The notes under the pieces are model-generated. The model saw only the letters and a list, made by a program, of their open reading frames with translations. It did not search any database and was not told the origin of the DNA. The translations under genes were made by a program, and so were the position numbers. From Bacteroidetes bacterium ADurb.Bin217 (GTDB lineage Bacteria > Bacteroidota > Bacteroidia > Bacteroidales > UBA1715): a DNA stretch of 51,255 nt. Positions 42,083 through 50,081 of this stretch are shown here, piece by piece. The stretch covers positions 1 to 51,255 of the forward strand of contig MWCJ01000017.1 of the NCBI GenBank assembly GCA_002069975.1. Reading direction: 5' to 3'. Within the stretch, counting starts at the first letter, position 1; each line of letters begins with the position of its first letter.

Positions 42083-43147
42083 TTATTCTATATGAAAATA
42101 ATTATCAATTTTTTGTTTATGACAAACAAGGACATTTTCTTTGGTTCCATGCCAATTATGAAATCCATTTCCTTCACATTGTTTATATTCATTACAATTC
42201 TCACATTGCCCCTTTCTTGTCCAAGATCTATCTCTAAAGGATTGAAATTGAGAATTCCATACATCAAAAAAATTGTGAGTATACATATTTCCTTGCGAAA
42301 AAGACCTGTCGATATTTGGGCATGCACTGATAGAACCGTCTATAAGAATAGAGCCAATATTAATACCTGCTCTACAGAAGAAATTTGTATCTCGCACATC
42401 TGATTCATACTTACCTACATATCCTTCGCAACTAAATTTTATGTCAAATCCCTTGATGGTTCGCTGTTTTTTGATGAATTCCATAAGCGAAACAAATTGA
42501 TTGTCAGTTAACGATAATTCAGGATTTGTTTGAGCTCTCCCAATTGGAATTATTGTAAACAATCGCCACGCCTTAACATTCAAAGAAATAAGCAAGTCTT
42601 TAATTTGAAGCAATTCATCTATATTCCTTTGGTTTACGCAGGTTACCACGTCGAATTGAAGTCGTGAAGAACTTGCCGCAATTGCAATAGCTTGTATTAC
42701 TTTGGCAAAGCTCTGATTTGAATTACGCATCCAATTGTGTGAAGCTTCTAACCCATCTAAGCTAATTGTTAATGCTCCAAGTCCGGCATTTAATAAAGAA
42801 ATATGCCGTTGTTGTGTGTATGCATGACCATTTGAAACCATAGACCAACGCAAGTTGCGCTTGCGCAATTCTCTGCCACATTGTTCAATATCTGTTCGTA
42901 ATAGAGGTTCGCCACCTGTAAAAACTACAGTAAAGTTTCGTGCAGGTTTTTTTATGGTATCTACAGCTCGCAGGAAATCTTCTAAAGGCATATCTTTATG
43001 AGAGCTATCTTGCGAACAGTCGCTACCACAATGTAAACAATGTAAATTACATCGTGTAGTACACTCCCAAAAAAGATAATTCAATTCATGAATTGCGGCC
43101 TCTTGTTTCTTAAAATATCTGAAAAAATAATTACGAATACTAGTCAT
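42083..43147 (-). CDS. Radical SAM/SPASM enzyme of the rSAM/lipoprotein system
   Basis: 354 residues. The 4Fe-4S motif TRCNLHCLHCGSDCSQD (CxxxCxxC) lies near residue 32, then FTGGEPLLR, SMVSNGHAYT and a C-terminal SPASM-like Cys region: FFCRAGINIGSILIDGSISACPN, then CENCNEYKQCEGNGFHNW. The order and wording (ELNYLFWECTTRCNLHCLHCGSDC) fit the Bacteroidales family I know as TIGR04133, which pairs with a small lipoprotein (TIGR04134). SPASM enzymes usually modify peptides, so the lipoprotein is the probable substrate. The gene overlaps the lipoprotein gene by 8 nt. Confidence 0.85.
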   Translation of the reverse strand: MTSIRNYFFRYFKKQEAAIHELNYLFWECTTRCNLHCLHCGSDCSQDSSHKDMPLEDFLRAVDTIKKPARNFTVVFTGGEPLLRTDIEQCGRELRKRNLRWSMVSNGHAYTQQRHISLLNAGLGALTISLDGLEASHNWMRNSNQSFAKVIQAIAIAASSSRLQFDVVTCVNQRNIDELLQIKDLLISLNVKAWRLFTIIPIGRAQTNPELSLTDNQFVSLMEFIKKQRTIKGFDIKFSCEGYVGKYESDVRDTNFFCRAGINIGSILIDGSISACPNIDRSFSQGNMYTHNFFDVWNSQFQSFRDRSWTRKGQCENCNEYKQCEGNGFHNWHGTKENVLVCHKQKIDNYFHIE

Positions 43148-43511
43148 TTTTTTCTTCTAATTCAATCGCAACATACGTTTTTCTGTTTGTTTCTGTAATG
43201 AGAGTATCCTTTAGTGTATACAATCTATTGGTAGAAGAATCAATATCTTGGAATTGTAATCGTATAGAATCTTGTAATTCTGTGTAAAATGAGAATTTTC
43301 CATCAGCATCAGTCAGTTCAAATTGCAAACTATGAGCAACAGATACTTTAATTCCCGATACTGGTAATCCTGTGCTTTTTGATAGAACTTGTCCTTCTAT
43401 GAGCACATCAGCACCCATGTCTTGAGGAGTACCATAGCATGCTTGAAAAATAAATAGTGCCGAGGTAAAACTTAATCCTCCAATGATGTTTCTTACAAAT
43501 TTTCTTTTCAT
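43140..43511 (-). CDS. Small lipoprotein partner of the radical SAM enzyme
   Basis: 123 residues: a basic, hydrophobic signal MKRKFVRNIIGGLSFTSALF with lipobox IFQACYGTP, then QDMGADVLIEGQVLSKSTGLPVSGIKVS and DADGKFSFYTELQDSIRLQF, a carboxypeptidase-regulatory-like beta fold. The CYGTP start is typical for the lipoprotein in rSAM/lipoprotein pairs (TIGR04134, from memory). The end overlaps the radical SAM gene by 8 nt. The chemical change made is unknown; residues close to the acylated Cys are the best candidates. No T9SS tail. Confidence 0.82.
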   Translation of the reverse strand: MKRKFVRNIIGGLSFTSALFIFQACYGTPQDMGADVLIEGQVLSKSTGLPVSGIKVSVAHSLQFELTDADGKFSFYTELQDSIRLQFQDIDSSTNRLYTLKDTLITETNRKTYVAIELEEKND

Positions 43512-43542
43512 TTTTTTAAAGTAATTAATTATTGTGTTTTGC

Positions 43543-46500
43543 TTATTCTATTATGATTTTTTCTGTGATTTTTTGATTTTGTAATAGTATTTGAAGAATA
43601 TATATTCCTTGAGCCAATTGATTAATATTAATACCTGAAAAATTTTGATTTGAAGAATATATGATTTTACCGTCGTATGTCATCAATGCAATATTTTTTA
43701 TTGAATCTTTATATTCGTCTTTATAATGTATAATTATTTCATCTTTCTTATTTTCAATATATATAGATTTCTGTTGTAGCGTATTATATACAATAATGAT
43801 TTGTGAATATGAATAATCTCCATTAAAGTCAGTTTGTTTTAATCGGTAATAATGAATAGGCGATGATGTTACAAAATCAAATACTTGATAATGATTGACA
43901 ACACGAGAATTTCCAGCCCCTTGTACATATTGAAGAATTTCCCAATCAATACCATTTGCACTATATTCTATAGTAAAAAAATCGTTATCAGTCTCAGTAG
44001 CCGTAGACCATGATAACATATTTCCATTTTCTGTATTAACTGCGTTAAATGAAATTAATTCAATAGGAAGCGGAGCATTCACACCATCAGAAGCCGTCCA
44101 ATCTGAAAAACTCGTGATTCCTGTAACTGTTAACGTATTTAATGCCGCATCACGAGATGTTACAACCGGTGACCATGTAACACGAGAATCTGTTGATTTG
44201 TATATCATTAGATTTGCTTCGGAGTGCCCTACAATTTCATGGTCGAAATATGAAAATTCAAGTGTAGCATCGAGTCCGGCATCTGTAACTGGTTCTATAG
44301 TGAAATATCGTGTGATACTTTCATTCCCTTCTATACCGGTACAGCTTGTTCCCGTAACGCGAGTAACTACTGTTGAATTATTATCAAAATTGTTTTCTGT
44401 AATTTCTACACCTATTCCTCCAAAGTTATTACTTATTGTTTGCATTAAACTTCTTGTGGCTTTAACTGTTCCGGTAACGTATGAAGTTGGGTTAATAGCA
44501 ATTTCTACAATTGTACCATTCGTACCTAAATCAATGGTAAAAGCATTTGTTGTTACTATACCATTTGTTAAAGTAATAGTGCCATTTACTATTGCATTTG
44601 CTGAAAGAGTTGCTCCCGATGCATTATTTATAGTAATATTATAAAAAGTGACACCTGCAATTGTTTGTAAGCCACTTCCAACAAAATTCACCGTATTTGT
44701 ATTTGGAGTAAAAGTTCCGGATGAAGTGAAATCTCCATATATATTTATTGTTGAGGTACCTCCAACTATAGTTCCTGCAGCTATATCTAAATTATTTACA
44801 CTTATAGTATTTGATGTGAAAATTAATGAATTACTGCCATTTTTAGTAAAATGTTGGTTATTAGAAATAGTACCAGAAAGTGTAATTTGGTTGCCAGCTG
44901 TAATAGTTGAAGCAGCAGAAAGTGAAATTGCTCCGGGAAATAAAGCTGCGGAAGCATTACTATTACATATAACACCGCTTGATGAATACCCTGTACCACT
45001 TATAGTAAGAGATTCATTATTCATATATGTAATTCCGTTTAAATCTAATGCGGCACCAGTTGAAATTGTAGTTCCGGCAGCGTCACTTCCAAGAGCAGTA
45101 GTACTTCCCAATTTAATAATACCATTACTAATAGTAGTTATACCTGTATAAAGATTTGCTCCAGATAAGGTTAAAGTACCAGTTCCTATTTTTGTTAAAG
45201 CAAGTGAACCACTTGAGTTTTTAATAACCCCTGAAAATGTTGTTGAAGTATTATTTCCTCCACAAGATAGTGTAGGAGTTCCACCACCGGCAACATTATC
45301 AATTATCCCTGCACCTGCTATGGAACCAACAGTTTCGCTATATGTGTTCATATCAAGAGTTCCCGTAACTGTTACTGCACTTGCATCTGAGATTACACCG
45401 GCAGCACCAAGTTTAAGAGTGCCTGCTGCTATATTTGTTGCCGATGTATAAGTATTTGCTGCATTATAAAGAAGTGTTCCTGTTCCTGTTTTAGTAATAC
45501 CACCACCTGTACCAGCTAGTATAGCAACTTGAGCAGTACAAGTATAACTATCAGTATTTATTGTTGTTGGACCACCAGTATTATCATATATATACAAATT
45601 GTTAGTAGCAGCACCTCCACTAGGAGTAGCAAAAATGTTTCCTGTAGCACTTGCTGTTAGGGTTCCACCTGCAAGATTAAGTGTTGTGAAGTGAGTTCCA
45701 GATGCACTTGTAGCATATGCAGTAACACTTGTAGTTATTACTGTTCCTCCTGAATTTAAGTTAACCGTTAAATAATCAGTTCCTGTTCCATTTGAAAAAT
45801 TTCTTAGTAATGGTGTAGTTACTGTTCCTCCAGAAAAGGTTATGGTTCCATTATCAGAGTCCCGATGTTGAATTACAGAACTAAACGTATGTGTTCCACC
45901 TGAAATTGTAATTGTTCCGGTAGCATTCCAACCCGCTATCAATTGAGTAGCAGATATTGTCCCACCTGAAATTGTACCAGATCCACTATTTCCACCAAAA
46001 CCATATACTAAATAATTTGAACCACAATTAATAGTACCTCCCGAAACATTAAATACTGCTGATGTTCCGGCAGCTTGAATAGCTTGATTATTACCAATAT
46101 GGCTTGTTAATGTATATGATCCGCTAGATATAGTTATAGCTCCTGCATTTATATTTATATATCGCATTGTCGAAGTCCCGGCAGACATTGTTAAAGTGCC
46201 TGAACCTGTTTTAATTAAACCAATTGTGCCACTTGTATTTAAAATGCTACCAGAAAATGAAGTACTTGTATTATTACCACCGCATGTAAGAGCCGGGGTT
46301 CCTCCTCCTGATACAGCATCAATAGTTCCGTCACCTGCTATTGATCCAACAGTTTCGCTATATGTAACCATATCTAATACAGCTCCCGATGAAATTGTTA
46401 CAGCACTTGTATTTGGTATTACATCAGTACTACCAAGTTTTAATGTCCCGTTTGTAATAGTTGTTGACCCCCACGTATTTGCCGAAGAATTTATAGTCCA

Positions 46501-48702
46501 CGTGTTTGCATGAGTTTTTGTTACATTAGTTGAACCTATTGATACAGTTGAGTTCAATGTGCCGGTATTTGCCGCAATATCACCTCGTATTTGTAAAGAA
46601 TTACATGATCCGCTAATTGTGCCGTTTAGAGTAAGATTGCCAACGGCTTCTATTAAATTTGTACCATTACCCGATAATACAATATTACCGGTATATACAC
46701 CTGTATTTCCGGTTGAAACTAATACTCGCGAGCGTAAGTCAGATGTCGTATTTGAAATGAGTGTAATTTCTTCGTTTGTAAGAGTTATTCCATTACCAAT
46801 TTCTAAACATGAATACGGTGCAGCACTACCATTTAATTGGGTTCCACTATCAGTCGCTCCTAATGCGTTATTATGATTAATTAATATTTTTCCAGTACTG
46901 CTAATTGTGGTTAAGCCGGAATATGTATTATTGCCCGATACTACCAATGTTCCCGTTCCTGCATATTCAAGTGTTCCTGTACCGGAAATTATTCCATCAA
47001 AGTAATAAGATATAGTATTATCTGTATTTACAATCAAAGCACTATTATTTAAAATATTAGCGGTATTGGGTATACTACCGGTATTTCCTCCATTTCCAAT
47101 TTGTAAAGAGCCGGCACTTATAGTAACATCTTCGGTAAATGTATTTTCACCGGTTAAAGTAAGTTTTGCTGTACCTTGTTTGATTAATTCTATGGCACCG
47201 GTAATCTGTCCAGAATATGTGTAATTTGTTGAATTATTAATAGTAAGTAATGCTGCTGCTCCTGTATTTGTAATTGTATTGGAATAAGCTCCGGCTGTTT
47301 GGGTTATTCCTGTTAATGTTTGATCAAAACCATTTATATCAATTGTAGTGTTTCCCCAATCACTTCTAATATTTAGTAGAGCTGATGTTGAAATTCCATT
47401 ATTTGAAAGTATTTTAAGTGTACCTGCACCTATAACTAATTCACTGTACGTTCCACTTCCATCTATATCTACATCACCACTTCTAAAAACAACAGGAACA
47501 GAAGAATTAATTGCTCCAGTAATTGTAATTTTATTTGCTCCAATACCTGAACTAAAATGACCACCCGCAGAAGTAGATGCATTGATAGTTATTGTACCAC
47601 TAAGAGTACCTCCTGTACCTGCTTTTATAGCTCCATTTCCAGTTGAAGATGTTACTCCGGTATTAATTGTAATATTATTTGATAAACTTATGCCAGTTCC
47701 AAAATTTATTCGTTCTGCACCACTATTAAGACTTACTTCACCTGTACCAAAAGCAGAATTATTATTTACTTGTATTATTCCTCCAGAAGAACTTGTTGTT
47801 CCTGAAAATGTATTATTTCCACTTAATGTTAACGTTCCTGTTCCTGATTTTGAAATGCTTACAGCTCCTGAAGGATTACTTATAATTCCACTTACAATTA
47901 TATTTCCACTCCCTAAAAAAGAAAATGTTCGCACTGTTGCTATATTATTATAAACATTTCCAGAAATTGTTAGATTATCGGCTTGCGATTCAATTATATA
48001 ATTACCTCCTGTATTAGTGATAACAATATCGCCACTCCATGTATTATTGCCAGATACATTTATTAAAAACGAAGAACCATTATTCCTTCCTGCTGTTTGT
48101 AGTGTTACATTAGAAATAGTTACTCCACCTATCAGTTCAATTGTTTGAGTTACCGAGTTCCATCCATTTAATTGAACTTGTTTAGTTCCACTTCCTAATG
48201 CATTATTATGAGCAACTCTAATTACCCCTCCATTTACTGCTGCAGAAGGGAAAATAATATTTCCGGTAAAACTACTATTGCCAGATAAAGTTAATGTTCC
48301 TGTACCAACTTTATATAAAGTAATATTATTGTTTAATACACCGGTGTATTCTGTTGAGGTATTTAAACTACCAATTGTTATATTTTTTAAGGCACCGGAA
48401 TTATTAATTATTGAACTACCAGTAGCTATTAAACTCCCTACAGTTAGATTATATCCTGCCATTTCTAATGTAGCAGTTCCGGTCAAAGTAAATGAAGCAC
48501 TTGTAGTATAATCAGCTGTTAGTGTAACAGTAATTCCATTGTTTATTATAATATCGTCTGATGCTCCGGGAACTGCTTCACCTCCCCAGGTAGCAGTATT
48601 ATTCCAATTACCTGTAACAGATGCTGTTTTTGTTACAGCAAAAACATTTGTATAAAAAAAGATACTAACTATTATGAGAATTTTTTTTAAATACATATTC
48701 AT
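43543..48702 (-). CDS. Giant T9SS-secreted protein of autotransporter-type beta-strand repeats
   Basis: 1719 residues. A signal peptide (LKKILIIVSIFFYTNVFA) is followed by about 1400 residues of Gly/Thr/Ser/Asn-rich beta-solenoid, with many copies of the PATR motif (for example IKTGTGTLTLSGNNTFSGTT-like: KSGTGTLTLSGNNTFSG, KIGTGTLTLSGANLYTGITT). Two longer blocks around TYSETVGSIAGAGIID ... CGGNNTSTTFSG are near-duplicates. Near residue 1540-1640 a domain with LPIELISFNAVNTENGNMLSWSTATETDNDFFTIEYS follows, typical before T9SS tails. The end (NIALMTYDGKIIYSSNQN ... LAQGIYILQILLQNQKITEKI) is a type A sorting domain. It probably acts as a surface adhesin or matrix protein. M1 (48702) or M3 (48696) may be the start. 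Confidence 0.88.
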   Translation of the reverse strand: MNMYLKKILIIVSIFFYTNVFAVTKTASVTGNWNNTATWGGEAVPGASDDIIINNGITVTLTADYTTSASFTLTGTATLEMAGYNLTVGSLIATGSSIINNSGALKNITIGSLNTSTEYTGVLNNNITLYKVGTGTLTLSGNSSFTGNIIFPSAAVNGGVIRVAHNNALGSGTKQVQLNGWNSVTQTIELIGGVTISNVTLQTAGRNNGSSFLINVSGNNTWSGDIVITNTGGNYIIESQADNLTISGNVYNNIATVRTFSFLGSGNIIVSGIISNPSGAVSISKSGTGTLTLSGNNTFSGTTSSSGGIIQVNNNSAFGTGEVSLNSGAERINFGTGISLSNNITINTGVTSSTGNGAIKAGTGGTLSGTITINASTSAGGHFSSGIGANKITITGAINSSVPVVFRSGDVDIDGSGTYSELVIGAGTLKILSNNGISTSALLNIRSDWGNTTIDINGFDQTLTGITQTAGAYSNTITNTGAAALLTINNSTNYTYSGQITGAIELIKQGTAKLTLTGENTFTEDVTISAGSLQIGNGGNTGSIPNTANILNNSALIVNTDNTISYYFDGIISGTGTLEYAGTGTLVVSGNNTYSGLTTISSTGKILINHNNALGATDSGTQLNGSAAPYSCLEIGNGITLTNEEITLISNTTSDLRSRVLVSTGNTGVYTGNIVLSGNGTNLIEAVGNLTLNGTISGSCNSLQIRGDIAANTGTLNSTVSIGSTNVTKTHANTWTINSSANTWGSTTITNGTLKLGSTDVIPNTSAVTISSGAVLDMVTYSETVGSIAGDGTIDAVSGGGTPALTCGGNNTSTSFSGSILNTSGTIGLIKTGSGTLTMSAGTSTMRYININAGAITISSGSYTLTSHIGNNQAIQAAGTSAVFNVSGGTINCGSNYLVYGFGGNSGSGTISGGTISATQLIAGWNATGTITISGGTHTFSSVIQHRDSDNGTITFSGGTVTTPLLRNFSNGTGTDYLTVNLNSGGTVITTSVTAYATSASGTHFTTLNLAGGTLTASATGNIFATPSGGAATNNLYIYDNTGGPTTINTDSYTCTAQVAILAGTGGGITKTGTGTLLYNAANTYTSATNIAAGTLKLGAAGVISDASAVTVTGTLDMNTYSETVGSIAGAGIIDNVAGGGTPTLSCGGNNTSTTFSGVIKNSSGSLALTKIGTGTLTLSGANLYTGITTISNGIIKLGSTTALGSDAAGTTISTGAALDLNGITYMNNESLTISGTGYSSSGVICNSNASAALFPGAISLSAASTITAGNQITLSGTISNNQHFTKNGSNSLIFTSNTISVNNLDIAAGTIVGGTSTINIYGDFTSSGTFTPNTNTVNFVGSGLQTIAGVTFYNITINNASGATLSANAIVNGTITLTNGIVTTNAFTIDLGTNGTIVEIAINPTSYVTGTVKATRSLMQTISNNFGGIGVEITENNFDNNSTVVTRVTGTSCTGIEGNESITRYFTIEPVTDAGLDATLEFSYFDHEIVGHSEANLMIYKSTDSRVTWSPVVTSRDAALNTLTVTGITSFSDWTASDGVNAPLPIELISFNAVNTENGNMLSWSTATETDNDFFTIEYSANGIDWEILQYVQGAGNSRVVNHYQVFDFVTSSPIHYYRLKQTDFNGDYSYSQIIIVYNTLQQKSIYIENKKDEIIIHYKDEYKDSIKNIALMTYDGKIIYSSNQNFSGININQLAQGIYILQILLQNQKITEKIIIE

Positions 48703-48872
48703 TATTAGATAAAAGAATTCACATTCAATTTTTTATATACGATTGAGTTTTCTATTTGTTCTATAAATTTGCAACAAATTTGTATTTTGTTTAGAACTTA
48801 TTTAGTATTTCAAAAATACATTTTTATATAGCCAAAAGCTTACACGGAAGTTACATTTTGGGTATAAAAATG

Positions 48873-50000
48873 TTACTTACTAGAATATTCCTTTTGTAAC
48901 CATTTTAACCAAGTATTACAAGATTTACGTTTATTCCCTTGTTCATCAAACAATCCGGTATCACGCCAAATTAATCCAATAGGGTCTTGATTCATTACAC
49001 CATTCCATAGAGCATCGTAATCTCGAACAGTAAACCATATTACAAATAATGCATTTTGCTGATGAGCAGCTTCTAACATTTTATACAGAAAAGATTCTTG
49101 TTTGTCTTGTGTTCCATTCCAAGTAAGTATTGGTTCTTTTATAGTTTGCCATAGTTGTGCTGGATAGCTACTTTCTGAAATTGCAATTGGCTTAGTAGTA
49201 TAACTAAAAAGTCGCTTAAAATAATCATCCGGAAACGATTCAGCAAGAAGTCCACTCATAAAAGGATGAACAGAATACGCAAGAAAATCAATATACGGAT
49301 TTATGTCTTTTAGGCCATCTAATTGTACTTGCAAATTATCTTCGTTAGACCATTCGGGAAAATAAGGCACAGAAAAAACAGAAACGCCAATAGGTAAATG
49401 AGGATATATTTCTTTAATTTTTGAATATACATACGAATGAAGTTCTACATACGCATCCCATTGTTTCGGATTATTTCGTAACAAAAGATTTACTTCAATT
49501 CCAATTATCAAATAATCAGGTTGCACATACTGAATCATTCTTTTTACATAATTTTCATATGCAATTAAGACTTGAGAACTGTTAAATTGCAATGTATCCC
49601 ATGGCGATTGTAAGTCCATAGCTTCAGATTCTCCGCGATATGGAGCAAGTGAATTCCTTTGCATATTTAATGGATTTAAGGAAAGTACAATTGAATGATT
49701 TTCGTAGTTTTTTATTGTACGTGTTTGAATTTCATTCATAAAATTACTAGAAAAAGCAGTTGAATCATATGATTCTTGCCAAGGAACCCCCTCTTCTATA
49801 TGTTGTGAAACTATATCACCATGAGAAAATATTGTTGAATATGTCCAATCTACAGCACTTTGCGTTGCATCATATGGCCAAGGCGTAAATCCCATATAAA
49901 AATTTCTCGTTTCTATTTCAATTATTTCGTTATCGTCTTTGCATGAATAAAAAAAAATACAAAGTATTCCTATAAAAAATATCATTACATTTTTATACAT
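48873..50000 (-). CDS. Lipoprotein resembling a clan GH-A glycoside hydrolase
   Basis: 375 residues. Lipobox FFYSC followed by KDDNE, which matches the surface lipoprotein export signal (Lys then acidic residues after Cys) described in Capnocytophaga. A TIM-barrel pattern follows: YMGFTPWPYDATQ at the start, QPDYLIIGIEVNLLL near residue 165 (candidate acid/base Glu), IDFLAYSVHPFMSG near 240, and KPIAISESSYPAQLW near 270 (candidate nucleophile Glu), then ALFVIWFTVRDYDALW. This recalls clan GH-A enzymes such as GH53 galactanases, but the substrate is not determined. Likely displayed on the cell surface. The neighbour at 50082 carries a carbohydrate-binding module, in keeping with polysaccharide use. 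Confidence 0.7.
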   Translation of the reverse strand: MYKNVMIFFIGILCIFFYSCKDDNEIIEIETRNFYMGFTPWPYDATQSAVDWTYSTIFSHGDIVSQHIEEGVPWQESYDSTAFSSNFMNEIQTRTIKNYENHSIVLSLNPLNMQRNSLAPYRGESEAMDLQSPWDTLQFNSSQVLIAYENYVKRMIQYVQPDYLIIGIEVNLLLRNNPKQWDAYVELHSYVYSKIKEIYPHLPIGVSVFSVPYFPEWSNEDNLQVQLDGLKDINPYIDFLAYSVHPFMSGLLAESFPDDYFKRLFSYTTKPIAISESSYPAQLWQTIKEPILTWNGTQDKQESFLYKMLEAAHQQNALFVIWFTVRDYDALWNGVMNQDPIGLIWRDTGLFDEQGNKRKSCNTWLKWLQKEYSSK

Positions 50001-50081
50001 ATATACATTTATTAATAGTTACGTATTATATTTAAATTTACTAAAAAAACATATAAAACTATCAAAGATAAATAGTTAAAA

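Noticed and set aside
41960..42403. 147-codon plus-strand frame overlapping the end of the radical SAM gene
   Set aside because: It is antisense to the SPASM-region coding sequence and shows no signal peptide or family pattern.
44114..45151. Long plus-strand open frames (176 and 167 codons) antisense to the giant T9SS gene
   Set aside because: They are rich in Val, Pro and Ile, as expected from reading Gly/Thr/Asn-rich beta repeats backwards. No start context and no domain; the minus-strand frame has signal peptide, repeats and sorting domain.
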